Assembly (NCBI RefSeq): GCF_003289925.1 | Contig: NZ_QLZQ01000003.1 | Location: 248,001-312,000, forward strand | DNA: 64,000 nucleotides | DNA from: Planococcus maitriensis | Lineage (GTDB): Bacteria; Bacillota; Bacilli; Bacillales_A; Planococcaceae | Reading direction: 5' to 3' | The notes under the pieces: generated by a model | What the model was told of the DNA's origin: nothing | Database searches by the model: none | What the model saw: the letters and a program-made list of their open reading frames with translations, nothing else | Made by a program: the position numbers and the translations under genes | Shown here: piece after piece, positions 53,101-61,389 of the stretch | Layout of the letters: each line of letters begins with the position of its first letter | Numbering within the stretch: position 1 is the stretch's first letter

Positions 53101-54069
53101 ATGCAGGTAGCAGGCATTCACCATGTTTCCGCAATTACAGCAAATGCAGATAAAAACCATGATTTTTTCACGCGCATTCTCGGGATGCGGCTCGTCAAAA
53201 AAAGCGTGAACCAGGACAATCCATCTTCTTACCATTTGTTTTATGCCGATGCTGTAGGGACGCCGGGAACCGATATGACTTATTTTGATATTCCCATGGC
53301 AGGCAGGACCTATCCGGGTGTGACTTCCATCAGCAACACCGGCTTCCGGCTTCCTTCGGGTGAAGCACTCGATTACTGGCTGGAGCGGTTCCGTGAATTC
53401 GAGGTTCCGCATGGTGAAAAAACAAAACGCTTCGGGCGTGAGACAGTGGAATTCCAGGACTTTGAAGGGTCTCGCCTGATGCTTGTCGTCGATAACGGCG
53501 AAGGGATCCCGTACGGTGAGCCCTGGACGCAAGCGAGTGTCCCCGAAGAGTTTGCGATTCGCGGGCTCGGGCCGGTCAGGCTGACAGTGCGGAAATCGGA
53601 GCGCACGACCAAGGTGTTGACGGATATTCTAGGGTTCTCGAAAGTAGGCGCCTATGCCCCGGAAGTGGAAGGGCAGCCTGAAATTATCGTCTTTTCGACA
53701 GGAGAAGGCGGCCCCGGCGGCGAAATACATTTAGAGGAGCGCTCAGACCTTCCGCCGGAACGCCCCGGCCGGGGAAGCGTCCATCATGTAGCGTTCCGTG
53801 TGAAAACTTATGAAGAGTACAATAAATGGAACGCATATTTGCGGGCCAATGGCTTCCAGACGTCCGGGGAAGTGGATCGCTATTATTTCAAAGCGATCTA
53901 TTTCAGGGAGCCGAACGGGATCTTGTTTGAATTGTCGACCGATGAACCCGGATTTGCAACAGATGAAAAAGCGGACGAACTCGGCGAAACATTGGCTTTG
54001 CCGCCATTCCTTGAGCCGAGACGCAAAGAAATCGAAGACTCTCTCCGCCCATTGAAAATCAACCGCTGA
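53101..54069 (+). CDS. mhqO: Ring-cleaving dioxygenase MhqO
   Basis: Two-module VOC dioxygenase of 322 residues. It begins VAGIHHVSAITANADKNHDF with the first His ligand, and later GSVHHVAFRVKTYEEY and FREPNGILFELSTD provide His and Glu ligands, as in MhqA/MhqE/MhqO that cleave hydroquinones. The ATG 53101 is used; an in-frame GTG 9 nt earlier is part of the GAAAGGGTG site. Induction by quinones is expected from the MhqR palindrome. Confidence 0.93.
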   Translation: MQVAGIHHVSAITANADKNHDFFTRILGMRLVKKSVNQDNPSSYHLFYADAVGTPGTDMTYFDIPMAGRTYPGVTSISNTGFRLPSGEALDYWLERFREFEVPHGEKTKRFGRETVEFQDFEGSRLMLVVDNGEGIPYGEPWTQASVPEEFAIRGLGPVRLTVRKSERTTKVLTDILGFSKVGAYAPEVEGQPEIIVFSTGEGGPGGEIHLEERSDLPPERPGRGSVHHVAFRVKTYEEYNKWNAYLRANGFQTSGEVDRYYFKAIYFREPNGILFELSTDEPGFATDEKADELGETLALPPFLEPRRKEIEDSLRPLKINR

Positions 54070-54146
54070 TTGGCGTTGGAGCTCTAGCGGCAGAAAGTTT
54101 CGGTTCGCCCGCACAGATAAAGTGGACATAAGGAGGAATTGGACCG

Positions 54147-54428
54147 ATGGAATTGAAGTTTACAGAACTTGGGCAAGATGAATTTGCATTTCGTGAGACA
54201 GACGGCGATACAGTAAAAGCGGAAATCACGTGGACACAGCTGGCTGATTTGATGGTCATGGAATATACCTATGTCGAAGAAAGCCTGCGCAATAAAGGGC
54301 TTGCGAAAGAATTGGTCGACCGTGCGGCTGCATATGCCCGTGAAAACCAGTTCAAGATGCAGCCGGTTTGCTCGTATGTAGCGGAAACATTTGAACGTTC
54401 CGATGAATACAACGACGTCAAAGCCTAA
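54147..54428 (+). CDS. YjdJ-type small GNAT protein
   Basis: Short GNAT-like protein of 93 residues of the YjdJ type, with the core EYTYVEESLRNKGLAKELVD and AAYARENQFKMQPVCSYVAE that carries the conserved Cys. Acceptor unknown. AAGGAGGAATT precedes the start. It lies 77 bp after mhqO and may be read through with it. Confidence 0.87.
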   Translation: MELKFTELGQDEFAFRETDGDTVKAEITWTQLADLMVMEYTYVEESLRNKGLAKELVDRAAAYARENQFKMQPVCSYVAETFERSDEYNDVKA

Positions 54429-54464
54429 TCACGCATGCCGGTGAAGCTTGATAAAAAAGACACA

Positions 54465-54505
54465 AAAAAAGCAATCCGTTTCCTCTTGGGATGGATTGCT
54501 TTTTT
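54465..54505. terminator. Bidirectional terminator
   Basis: AAAAAAGCAATCC pairs with GGATTGCTTTTTT across a 15-nt loop. Serves yjdJ and the minus-strand small peptide unit. Confidence 0.88.
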
Positions 54506-54530
54506 ATGTATCGATGAATGCTCGGCTCAT
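54504..54530 (-). CDS. Possible 8-residue leader-like peptide
   Basis: ATG AGC CGA GCA TTC ATC GAT ACA TAA on the minus strand, with GAAGGAGTG 6 nt upstream of the ATG. It lies between the 32-residue peptide gene and the terminator. The strong ribosome site is the only support. Confidence 0.3.
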   Translation of the reverse strand: MSRAFIDT

Positions 54531-54544
54531 AAGCTCACTCCTTC

Positions 54545-54643
54545 TTACAGGCTTGTCATGAAGAACACGATGGCTGTAAGGATGGATGCGCCGCCTACTC
54601 CGTACATGAAATCTGCTTGGTTAAAAATTAGTTTATTTTCCAT
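54545..54643 (-). CDS. 32-residue single-helix membrane peptide
   Basis: Minus-strand gene of 33 codons: a polar N-terminus (MENKLIFNQADF), then YGVGGASILTAIVFFMTSL, a single hydrophobic helix with a Gly-rich start, ending directly at the stop. AAAGGAG is spaced 9 nt before the ATG, a sigma-B-like promoter lies 50-75 nt upstream and a terminator follows. It is not recognised as a known family. Such small stress-induced membrane peptides often modulate a larger membrane protein, but no partner is evident. Confidence 0.72.
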   Translation of the reverse strand: MENKLIFNQADFMYGVGGASILTAIVFFMTSL

Positions 54644-54693
54644 TTTTTAGAACTCCTTTTATAATCTGTATTTGTCTTGCTGATAGTAATAAA

Positions 54694-54718
54694 ATACCCA
54701 GCTTGATAAAAGTTAAAC
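54694..54718 (-). promoter_or_regulatory. Perfect sigma-B promoter of the small peptide
   Basis: Minus strand GTTTAA (54713-54718), 13-bp spacer, GGGTAT (54694-54699), which equals the Bacillus sigma-B consensus in both elements. Confidence 0.8.
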
Positions 54719-54720
54719 AA

Positions 54721-54745
54721 GTTTTAATAACTTTTTAGCGGGAAT
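54721..54745 (+). promoter_or_regulatory. Divergent sigma-B-like promoter for the DUF4064 gene
   Basis: GTTTTA (54721-54726), 13-bp spacer, GGGAAT (54740-54745). One mismatch in each element. Its -35 is 2 bp from the -35 of the divergent promoter at 54713. Confidence 0.6.
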
Positions 54746-54882
54746 TGAAGTAATGCGAAACCAAAACGCTGTGAAAGCGTATGTATGAGGGAAGAAATAT
54801 AATAATAGAAGCTAAGGGGCCGCGGGCAAGACGGAATATTCCTTGCAGCGGAAAGCCCGGAAACAGAAATGGGAGGGTTTTT

Positions 54883-55431
54883 ATGAATCAGGCACCAGAG
54901 AATTATGGAACCATCAAAAGGACAGGGGAAAAAGCTCTTGGCATCATCGGCATCGTTTTCAACGTAATCGGCATCATCTTGTCAATCATTCTCATCACCA
55001 GTTTGGCTGGGTTTGAAAACAGCGATATGCACCGCCAGATGGAAGAGGACTTGCGCAATGACCCGATGATGACAAGCCCGCAAGAAGCACAAATGGCAGT
55101 CGATACATTCAATGCATTTATTGCAGGATTCGATGTTGTGGGTTGGGTATTGGTCATCTTATTGGCAATCAGCACCGTCTTCGCCATTTTGGCCATGACA
55201 AAATTGAAGTCATTCGATAAGGCAAGCACGGCAGGCATTTTCTTCATCCTTGCCGGTATTTTCGCCGGGATCTTGTCGCTGACATCGATCCTCTTCTACA
55301 TCGCTGCAATCATGTGCTTCGTGCGCAAGCCGCCGCTCCGTGAAGATGAATTGATGGGCCGCAGCAATGAACCAATTACAAGAAATGACACGGTAACGCG
55401 TGAAGATGACACGCCGTACCGCCCGTTATAA
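54883..55431 (+). CDS. DUF4064 membrane protein
   Basis: Membrane protein of 182 residues with four helices in two pairs (about 18-42, and 86-160) and an acidic loop between (SDMHRQMEEDLRNDPMMTS). DUF4064-like; function unknown. The C-terminal tail is polar (TRNDTVTREDDTPYRPL). ATG 54883 follows GGGAGG; an open frame upstream lacks a site. Probably in the sigma-B group through the promoter at 54721. Confidence 0.8.
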   Translation: MNQAPENYGTIKRTGEKALGIIGIVFNVIGIILSIILITSLAGFENSDMHRQMEEDLRNDPMMTSPQEAQMAVDTFNAFIAGFDVVGWVLVILLAISTVFAILAMTKLKSFDKASTAGIFFILAGIFAGILSLTSILFYIAAIMCFVRKPPLREDELMGRSNEPITRNDTVTREDDTPYRPL

Positions 55432-55463
55432 GAAATCTGATTGAATTCCAGATGCAAGAAAAG

Positions 55464-55497
55464 AAAACCCCCTCGAAGTGAATTCGAGGGGGTTTTG
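55464..55497. terminator. Bidirectional terminator
   Basis: Perfect 14-bp stem AAAACCCCCTCGAA with TTCGAGGGGGTTTT across GTGAA, between convergent genes. Confidence 0.9.
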
Positions 55498-55510
55498 TAC
55501 AGCTATAAGT

Positions 55511-56002
55511 TTATTGCGCCTGGCCTGAAAGGTCAAAAACGTACTTGGCTGTCTGAAGGGGATGCCCTTCGAACAATTCCTCGAACTCTTCAAGCAACAG
55601 GAAGCCGTTCGCTTCATAGAAATTGCGGCCTTTATGGTTTTCGCTTTCAACGTAGACGAATAATTGCTGTCCGCCTTTTAAGCGCGACAAGCCATCCGCC
55701 AGCAGTTTCTTGCCGAAGCCTGAACGCTGGTGTTCGGGCTTCATGTACATGGCGATCAATTCGGCATCGCCGTCTTCATCGACTTTCGTGAAGTTCGCAA
55801 AGCCCACAGCCTGCCCGTCTTGTTCGGCAAGCAGGAGGATCGTCCGCTCCATGCGCATCTCGAGCATCGGGGTCGAGTAGGATTGCTCCAAAAACTTCTT
55901 TTGTATGGGAGCTGGAATGATTCCTTCGTACGTATCATTCCAGCTGATGTGAGCGATTTCCCGTACAGATTCGATATCTGCCGGTGTACCTGTGCGAATC
56001 AT
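55511..56002 (-). CDS. GNAT family N-acetyltransferase (PaiA-like)
   Basis: Enzyme of 163 residues. It begins MIRTGTPADIESVREIAHIS and has the acetyl-CoA motif MKPEHQRSGFGKKLLADGLS and NHKGRNFYEANGFLLLEE, resembling PaiA/YkkB-type acetyltransferases. Acceptor unknown. The ribosome site is AGAGGTGATCGC before the ATG. Single gene on the minus strand, back-to-back with the next GNAT. Confidence 0.88.
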   Translation of the reverse strand: MIRTGTPADIESVREIAHISWNDTYEGIIPAPIQKKFLEQSYSTPMLEMRMERTILLLAEQDGQAVGFANFTKVDEDGDAELIAMYMKPEHQRSGFGKKLLADGLSRLKGGQQLFVYVESENHKGRNFYEANGFLLLEEFEELFEGHPLQTAKYVFDLSGQAQ

Positions 56003-56096
56003 GCGATCACCTCTGGAATTATTTTTGCTATCATATCAAACTCTAGCCTGAATAGCCATTGATGTGGAATAATGAAATCACAGGAGGCGATTGATT

Positions 56097-56555
56097 ATGG
56101 CGTGGAAAAGTTATCAATTTGACGACTTCACAGCACAAGCATTATACAATATATTGAAGCTTCGTGTCGAAGTATTTGTTGTAGAACAGAATTGCCCGTA
56201 TCCGGAGTTGGACGGGTTGGATGAAGTCTCAACCCACATCGTTTACGAAGAAGATGGACAGGTGCTTGCCTATGCCCGGCTGGTGCCTGCGGGGAAGAAA
56301 TACGACGCGCCATCGATCGGCCGTGTCATCGTCCGTAAAGAGGCGCGTGGCCGCGGGCTGGCGAAAGAACTCCTCGAACGGTCGATCCGCTATATTGACG
56401 AGCAATGGCAAGAACCCGAGATCCAATTGCAGGGGCAAGTGTATTTGAAAGATTTTTATGGCTCATTCGGCTTTGAAGCCATTTCGGGCGTTTATGACGA
56501 GGACGGCATCCCGCATATCGACATGAGGCGTTCGGCTGCCAAAACAGCTGGATGA
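56097..56555 (+). CDS. GNAT family N-acetyltransferase (ElaA-like)
   Basis: ElaA-type GNAT of 152 residues. It begins AWKSYQFDDFTAQALYNILK, followed by LRVEVFVVEQNCPYPELDG (the ElaA signature) and IGRVIVRKEARGRGLAKELL. The ATG at 56097 has AGGAGGCG 7 nt upstream; the TTG at 56091 is too close to it. Confidence 0.9.
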   Translation: MAWKSYQFDDFTAQALYNILKLRVEVFVVEQNCPYPELDGLDEVSTHIVYEEDGQVLAYARLVPAGKKYDAPSIGRVIVRKEARGRGLAKELLERSIRYIDEQWQEPEIQLQGQVYLKDFYGSFGFEAISGVYDEDGIPHIDMRRSAAKTAG

Positions 56556-56560
56556 TCCAT

Positions 56561-56585
56561 GATTAGCTTTAGGCGATTAGGGTAA
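56561..56585 (+). promoter_or_regulatory. Sigma-B-like promoter for the YtxH-like gene
   Basis: GATTAG (56561-56566), 13-bp spacer, GGGTAA (56580-56585). The B. subtilis ytxH gene is a sigma-B gene. Confidence 0.55.
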
Positions 56586-56622
56586 ACAGGTAGTAATAAG
56601 AAAAGTAAAAGGAGTGCTGCAA

Positions 56623-57036
56623 ATGGCTAGGAAAAAAGGTGGCGGCAGAGGCTTGCTTTTGGCAGGGCTTGCAGCCGGTGCATACGCATATTTCAAAAAA
56701 CCGGAAAATCGCGAAAAAGCGACTGTTGCATTCAATGACGTGAAAGCGAAGGTGAACGAGTACATGGAATCCCAAAACTTGGACCAGAACAAAAACCAGC
56801 AAAACCAACAAGACCAAAAGAGCGAAGGCTTGGACAAGACCGATCTGCAGGAAAACAAGATGACAGCAGAAGGTGGCACACAAGCAACCGTCCAGTATTA
56901 CAATGAAAAAGAACAGAAAGAAAAGAAGGAAGAAAATGACGATGTGAAACTTTCTTCAAACGATGACAGCGAGGAAAAATCGGAAAACACCGATTCGGTT
57001 TCATCCGAACCGCGCTTGAATACCGATAAGCTGTGA
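56623..57036 (+). CDS. YtxH-like general stress protein
   Basis: Protein of 137 residues. A basic start (MARKKGGGRG) leads to one hydrophobic segment (LLLAGLAAGAYAYF) and then a long hydrophilic tail rich in Gln, Lys, Glu and Asp. The layout is that of YtxH-domain proteins. ATG 56623 is 8 nt after AAAAGGAG; an upstream GTG in frame falls in the site. Likely sigma-B controlled. Confidence 0.78.
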   Translation: MARKKGGGRGLLLAGLAAGAYAYFKKPENREKATVAFNDVKAKVNEYMESQNLDQNKNQQNQQDQKSEGLDKTDLQENKMTAEGGTQATVQYYNEKEQKEKKEENDDVKLSSNDDSEEKSENTDSVSSEPRLNTDKL

Positions 57037-57041
57037 ATTTC

Positions 57042-57082
57042 AAAAAGACCGCGTTGGCACAAGTGCCAACGCGGTCTTTTGC
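57042..57082. terminator. Bidirectional terminator
   Basis: Long perfect stem AAAAGACCGCGTTGGCAC with GTGCCAACGCGGTCTTTT, flanked by A- and T-runs. Confidence 0.9.
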
Positions 57083-57086
57083 ATGC

Positions 57087-58229
57087 TTATGATTGCCAGC
57101 GCTTGAGCGTCAGCCAATTGGCCAAAGCGATCAATAACAGCAACGAGCCACTGAACAGGAAACCGCCGTCTGCAGTGAGTGCTAATGCCCCGGTGATTCC
57201 CGATCCTGCGACAACTCCGATAGAGAAAAAGGCATAAAAATAGCCGTAAGCGCGGCCTCTTGACGCAGGTTCTGTGGCATCGATCAATAAGGAATTGATC
57301 GAAGGGAACAACAGCGCGAAACCGAAGCCATACGTACACATTGCCGCATACAACAGCGGTTCTGGCGAAATATTGGCAAGTGCGAATAGCGAAGCCCCCA
57401 TGACGCTGAAGCCGATGATCAAAGTGGTGATCGGGCGGACGGCATCGAACAGCCGGTTGATCGGCAATAGGAAGACCAGGATGGCCGCCAAGCCGAATGC
57501 GCTCAGCAATAGGCCGCTCAATTGAGTCGGATAGCCGAGCGCTTCCACTTTCAGCGGCAGCATGTAAGCAAGCACGCCTTGGGAGAACATCAGGAAGAAC
57601 GCGCCTGAAAAAGACCGCCAAAGCCCTGAGTTCCATTTCAAAGCTTCGCGCTTGGCCGGACGGTCCGTTTGCTTTCTGACCTGATGCGTGCGCAATAGGA
57701 AGAAGGCCGCGACCGCGAGCAATCCGATCAATGTGCCTGTCACGGCCATCGTCTCAGGAACGCTGCCCCTGCCCGTATAGATGGCTCCGTAGGCGGGGCC
57801 GATAATCGCTGCCAATCCGACAAAGGCACCGGAAATCGCTGCATTTTTACCGCGGCGGCTATGGTCGGTGCGGTTCGCTAAATAAGTGAACGCGGCCGGC
57901 ACCGTCAAGCCTGCCGCCAAGCCATGCAGAAAGCGGATGGCGAGTAGGCTGGAAGGGCCTTCCGCGAAGCCATAGATGAACAGCGCCGCAGTTGTCGAAG
58001 CAAGCCCTGTCAGCAAGATGGCGTAAGGACCTTTGCGGTCGGAAAAGATACCTGAGATGATATTGCCGAATGTGTTCGACAATGAGTACATCCCGACGGC
58101 AAGCCCTGCCAAAAACGGCCCCGCACCGAGCGAGACGGCAAAAGGGCTGATGATCGGCAATTGGGCAAACAGATCAAAAAACGCAAAGAAGATGATAAGA
58201 TAGATGAAAAAGCGCAAGGGGGTCCCCAA
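57087..58229 (-). CDS. MFS transporter
   Basis: Major facilitator of about 380 residues with 12 membrane segments. The loop 2-3 motif reads GIFSDRKGPYAIL and the GFG-type segment is ATMC-like (YAAMCTYGFGFALLFPSI). Resembles drug or sugar exporters; substrate not readable. The start is uncertain: TTG 58229 directly abuts AAGGAAG, and TTG 58217 is spaced better. Either way it is a non-ATG start. Confidence 0.8.
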   Translation of the reverse strand: MGTPLRFFIYLIIFFAFFDLFAQLPIISPFAVSLGAGPFLAGLAVGMYSLSNTFGNIISGIFSDRKGPYAILLTGLASTTAALFIYGFAEGPSSLLAIRFLHGLAAGLTVPAAFTYLANRTDHSRRGKNAAISGAFVGLAAIIGPAYGAIYTGRGSVPETMAVTGTLIGLLAVAAFFLLRTHQVRKQTDRPAKREALKWNSGLWRSFSGAFFLMFSQGVLAYMLPLKVEALGYPTQLSGLLLSAFGLAAILVFLLPINRLFDAVRPITTLIIGFSVMGASLFALANISPEPLLYAAMCTYGFGFALLFPSINSLLIDATEPASRGRAYGYFYAFFSIGVVAGSGITGALALTADGGFLFSGSLLLLIALANWLTLKRWQS

Positions 58230-58407
58230 CTTCCTTTAAGATGTATTGATGAGTGGAACTTCCACCTTCAGCGCCGCGCTTCCGGAATTGCCGATGCCGG
58301 CGAAAGGTGCCACAATGGAAAGAAATAAATGCGGCAAGGTGGATTATATCCTGCTTTCTTTAGGGTATTGAAATACATGACCTTATTATAGCACCGGAGG
58401 GGAAAAG

Positions 58408-59301
58408 ATGAAAAAAGCGATGTTCATATGGAATCCTTCCTCAGGGAAGGAAAAAGCAGCGGATTATAAAGATTTTGCGGAAAAGACATTAACGGAGATG
58501 GGCTATGAAGCCGATACGCGTGAAACGACCGGGCCGGGGGATGCCACGCATTTTGCCGAGGAAGCCTGCGAAAAACAATATGACCTCGTCGTAGCGATGG
58601 GGGGCGATGGAACAATCAACGAAGCGGTGTCAGGTTTGGCGGAAAAAGAACATGAACCGCTTTTCGGATTGGTTCCGCTTGGCACAGTTAATGACTTTGC
58701 CCGTGCTCTCGGTATCTCACTGGATCCGGAAGAAGCGATTGAAGGCTTGAAAACAGGCCGTGAAAAGCGTGTGGATATCGGTAAAGTCGGCGATCAATAC
58801 TTCATGAACATCCTGGCGATCGGCGAAATTGCCGAATCGACCTATGAAGTGGAGCCTGAACAGAAGACCAAACTGGGGGCATTCGCTTATTTCCTCGAAG
58901 GCGTCAAGGCAGTTACTTCCGATGAAACCACGACATTCATGATCGAACATGATCACGGATCGTGGGAAGGGGAAGCCAAGCTCGTCCTCGTGGCATTGAC
59001 CAATTCAGTGGGCGGCTTCGAGAAGTTGGCGCCCGAAGCTTTGACCGACGACGGGCTGCTTCATTTGTATATTGTCGAGAATGCCGCGCTTCCGGCATTC
59101 GTCCGTATGGCGTCTGCTTTGGTTCGCGGAAAATTTGAAGAGGATCCGGCGGTGGAAGCCATCCACACGACACGGGTCTCGATCCGCACAAGCGAGCCAC
59201 TGTCTTGCAATATCGATGGCGATGAAGGAAGTGCGACGCCTTTCGACATTGAAATCATGCCTCGCCACATCCGTGCGGTGGTTCCTGGAGAAACCGACTG
59301 A
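58408..59301 (+). CDS. Diacylglycerol kinase family lipid kinase (BmrU/YegS)
   Basis: Lipid kinase of 297 residues. It has WNPSSGKEKA near the N-terminus, GGDGTINEAVSGL (nucleotide loop) near 68-80 and GTVNDFARALGIS near 91-103. DgkB/YegS-type enzymes phosphorylate diacylglycerol or related lipids at the membrane. GGAGGGGAAAAG precedes the ATG. Confidence 0.9.
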   Translation: MKKAMFIWNPSSGKEKAADYKDFAEKTLTEMGYEADTRETTGPGDATHFAEEACEKQYDLVVAMGGDGTINEAVSGLAEKEHEPLFGLVPLGTVNDFARALGISLDPEEAIEGLKTGREKRVDIGKVGDQYFMNILAIGEIAESTYEVEPEQKTKLGAFAYFLEGVKAVTSDETTTFMIEHDHGSWEGEAKLVLVALTNSVGGFEKLAPEALTDDGLLHLYIVENAALPAFVRMASALVRGKFEEDPAVEAIHTTRVSIRTSEPLSCNIDGDEGSATPFDIEIMPRHIRAVVPGETD

Positions 59302-59353
59302 CAAATGCCTTGCCTATCGCTTAGCGTTCGACCGGATATAATTACAAGACAGG

Positions 59354-59384
59354 ACAGGCCGTGTATCACCGACGGCCTGTTTTC
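59354..59384 (+). terminator. Terminator after the lipid kinase gene
   Basis: ACAGGCCGT pairs with ACGGCCTGT, then TTTTC. Confidence 0.75.
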
Positions 59385-59614
59385 AATTTTTTGTAAAAAC
59401 ACTGGAAAACGGAACTTTTTCGTCGCTGAAACGTACAGTTAAGTGTATAATTGGTTTTAACTGTTACCGATGTCATATGTTTGAAAAATAAATTAGCTCA
59501 ATTTACTTAAAAACTTGTAAATTTATCTGTAAAACGCTATTATTATTATTTATTCAAGCACTTCATTAAATGAATGAGTTCGTTAAATTTTTTACATAGA
59601 AAGACGGGGAGAAG
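59385..59614 (+). other. AT-rich upstream region of the AraC-type regulator
   Basis: No reading frame of note. Markedly AT-rich from about 59440 to 59600 compared with its surroundings. TTGTAAATTTATC and TTATTATTATTTATTC near 59514-59553 may hold a promoter. GGGGAG sits before ATG 59615. The long AT-rich leader suggests protein binding, but no specific motif was recognised. Confidence 0.5.
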
Positions 59615-60400
59615 ATGAATATACTCGAAACGCCATCCATTCAGGAAACTATTTCCAGAATCTTCATGAATGAAACTGAAAACGTCGCACAGCTCGAGGG
59701 GCTGGAACGTTTTTTTGAAGTGGAGACTCAATTGATGCACGAAATCCATAACCTGGAGAAAGACCGCGCAAAAGAAACTTTGCGTGAATTGATCGACATG
59801 CTTGCCCTGCATGCAGGAAAAGACATCATCCGCACCGTCCGCAATTATTACATCATTCTATCGTCTGTCATGGCACGCAAGTTGTATGAAATGCGCGTAC
59901 CGCCGAAAAAAGCGTTTGCTTTCAATGCAGCTTGTGTCGAATTGGTTGATAAGCATATGAATGATTCGGAATTCATGTACGTTGCCGATGAACTGATCGA
60001 ATTTTTCACATCGATCATCTCGGAACGCAAACAGCCGTCATTCGGCCACCAAACCGTCAATAAAGTCGTCATTTTCATCAACGATGAAGTCGAGCGCGAT
60101 TTATCGGTAGAGGAAATCGCCAAACACTTCAATATTTCGACCAGCCACCTGTCGCGCATTTTCCGCGAACATGCAGGGATTACATTGGTGGAATACTTGA
60201 ACGTGCGCCGCGTGGAAGAATCGCAATATTATTTGCGCCATTCCAATAAAGGGATTTCGGAAATCTCCAAGCAGTTCCATTTCTGCAACCAAAGTTACTT
60301 CACGCGAATCTTCAAAAAATATACCTCGGTGACGCCGAAGCAATTCCGCGACAGCCAGCATATTCCTTATTTCCGCTATACCTTGCCGAATGCCAAGTAA
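59615..60400 (+). CDS. AraC family transcriptional regulator
   Basis: Regulator of 261 residues. The last 95 residues hold two helix-turn-helix units (DLSVEEIAKHFNISTSHLSR and KGISEISKQFHFCNQSYFTR) with the AraC ending FKKYTSVTPKQFRDS. The first 150 residues are helical and acidic, with no recognised ligand domain. No obvious target gene lies beside it. Confidence 0.85.
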   Translation: MNILETPSIQETISRIFMNETENVAQLEGLERFFEVETQLMHEIHNLEKDRAKETLRELIDMLALHAGKDIIRTVRNYYIILSSVMARKLYEMRVPPKKAFAFNAACVELVDKHMNDSEFMYVADELIEFFTSIISERKQPSFGHQTVNKVVIFINDEVERDLSVEEIAKHFNISTSHLSRIFREHAGITLVEYLNVRRVEESQYYLRHSNKGISEISKQFHFCNQSYFTRIFKKYTSVTPKQFRDSQHIPYFRYTLPNAK

Positions 60401-60424
60401 AGGAGAAGCAATTCTCCTTTTTTC
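60399..60424 (+). terminator. Terminator after the AraC-type gene
   Basis: AAAGGAGAA pairs with TTCTCCTTT across GCAA, followed by T residues. Confidence 0.82.
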
Positions 60425-60543
60425 TTATGCCTAATTTTTGTCACAGGAAATGAAAAAAGCAGACAGTCCCGGGACCGCGCATTGAATTTTTGCGGCCATA
60501 TCGTTATACTTCTTAGTAGTCCAAAAAGGTGAAGGTGACAAAT

Positions 60544-61341
60544 GTGAAAAAGAAACTTACATTACTGCTCATGCTTGCGGCAACGATCGCTTTCTTGAGC
60601 GGCTGTTCAGCAGTTGAAAACAAAGAAGGATTTTTCTACACGGTTTTCGTAGCGCCATTTGATTTCTCGCTCGATTATTTAGGGAATCTCTTCGGGGGAA
60701 GCTACGGAATGGCGATCGTGGTCATCACGATCATCATCCGCCTTGTCTTGATGCCGTTCATGCTGCGCACATACAAGCGCCAGCAAGGCATGAAAGTGAA
60801 GATGGATAAGATGCGTCCCGAAATGGAAGATATCCAGAAGCGTTTGAAAGCGACAAAGGATAAAGAAGAGCAAATGAAGCTCCAGCAGGAAATGATGGGG
60901 CTATACAAAAAACATGACGTCAATCCGCTCAATATGGGCTGTTTGCCGGTCGTCATCCAGATGCCGATCATCATGGGCTTGTATTTTGCGATTCTCTATT
61001 CTCCGGATGTGCGCTCGCATGAATTCCTGTGGTTCAACCTCGGTTCGCCGGATATCGCCATGACTCTCATTGCGGGTGCGGTGTACTTCTTCCAGGCGAA
61101 AGTGTCGCTATGGACCATGCCGGAACAGCAGCAAAAGCAGATGAAATTCTTCATCTACCTGTCTCCGATCATGATCATGTTCATCTCGTTCACATCGATG
61201 GCTGCACTGCCTGTCTACTGGGCAGTCGGCGGGATCCTGTTGATCATCCAGACATTCATCGGCCGGAAATTCTATTCGGAACATCCGGAAAAAGCGCTGG
61301 AAGCGGTTGAAGAGACAGAAACAGCCGATAAGAAAAAATAA
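60544..61341 (+). CDS. yidC: Membrane protein insertase YidC/OxaA
   Basis: Insertase lipoprotein of about 265 residues of the SpoIIIJ/YqjG type. Signal and lipobox LSGC are near residue 19 from GTG 60544. The core has five membrane segments with the groove Arg in IIIRLVLMPFMLRTYKRQQG and a cytoplasmic helical hairpin KMRPEMEDIQKRLKATKDKE. No jag, rpmH or rnpA genes adjoin, so this is probably the second, YqjG-like copy. AAGGTGA precedes the GTG start; another in-frame GTG lies at 60529. Confidence 0.9.
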   Translation: MKKKLTLLLMLAATIAFLSGCSAVENKEGFFYTVFVAPFDFSLDYLGNLFGGSYGMAIVVITIIIRLVLMPFMLRTYKRQQGMKVKMDKMRPEMEDIQKRLKATKDKEEQMKLQQEMMGLYKKHDVNPLNMGCLPVVIQMPIIMGLYFAILYSPDVRSHEFLWFNLGSPDIAMTLIAGAVYFFQAKVSLWTMPEQQQKQMKFFIYLSPIMIMFISFTSMAALPVYWAVGGILLIIQTFIGRKFYSEHPEKALEAVEETETADKKK

Positions 61342-61345
61342 TCGA

Positions 61346-61376
61346 AGAAGCCGGCGCAGCTGCCGGCTTTTTTTTC
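61346..61376 (+). terminator. Terminator after yidC
   Basis: AAGCCGGC pairs with GCCGGCTT around GCAGCT, followed by eight T residues. Confidence 0.85.
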
Positions 61377-61389
61377 AGGAGAGATCATA

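Noticed and set aside
58360-58370. Sigma-B-like GGGTAT before the lipid kinase gene
   Set aside because: No GTTTAA-like -35 at 12-15 bp upstream.
59529-59545. cre-like TGTAAAACGCTATTA upstream of the AraC-type gene
   Set aside because: One base too many between TGNAA and CG, so it does not fit the CcpA motif.
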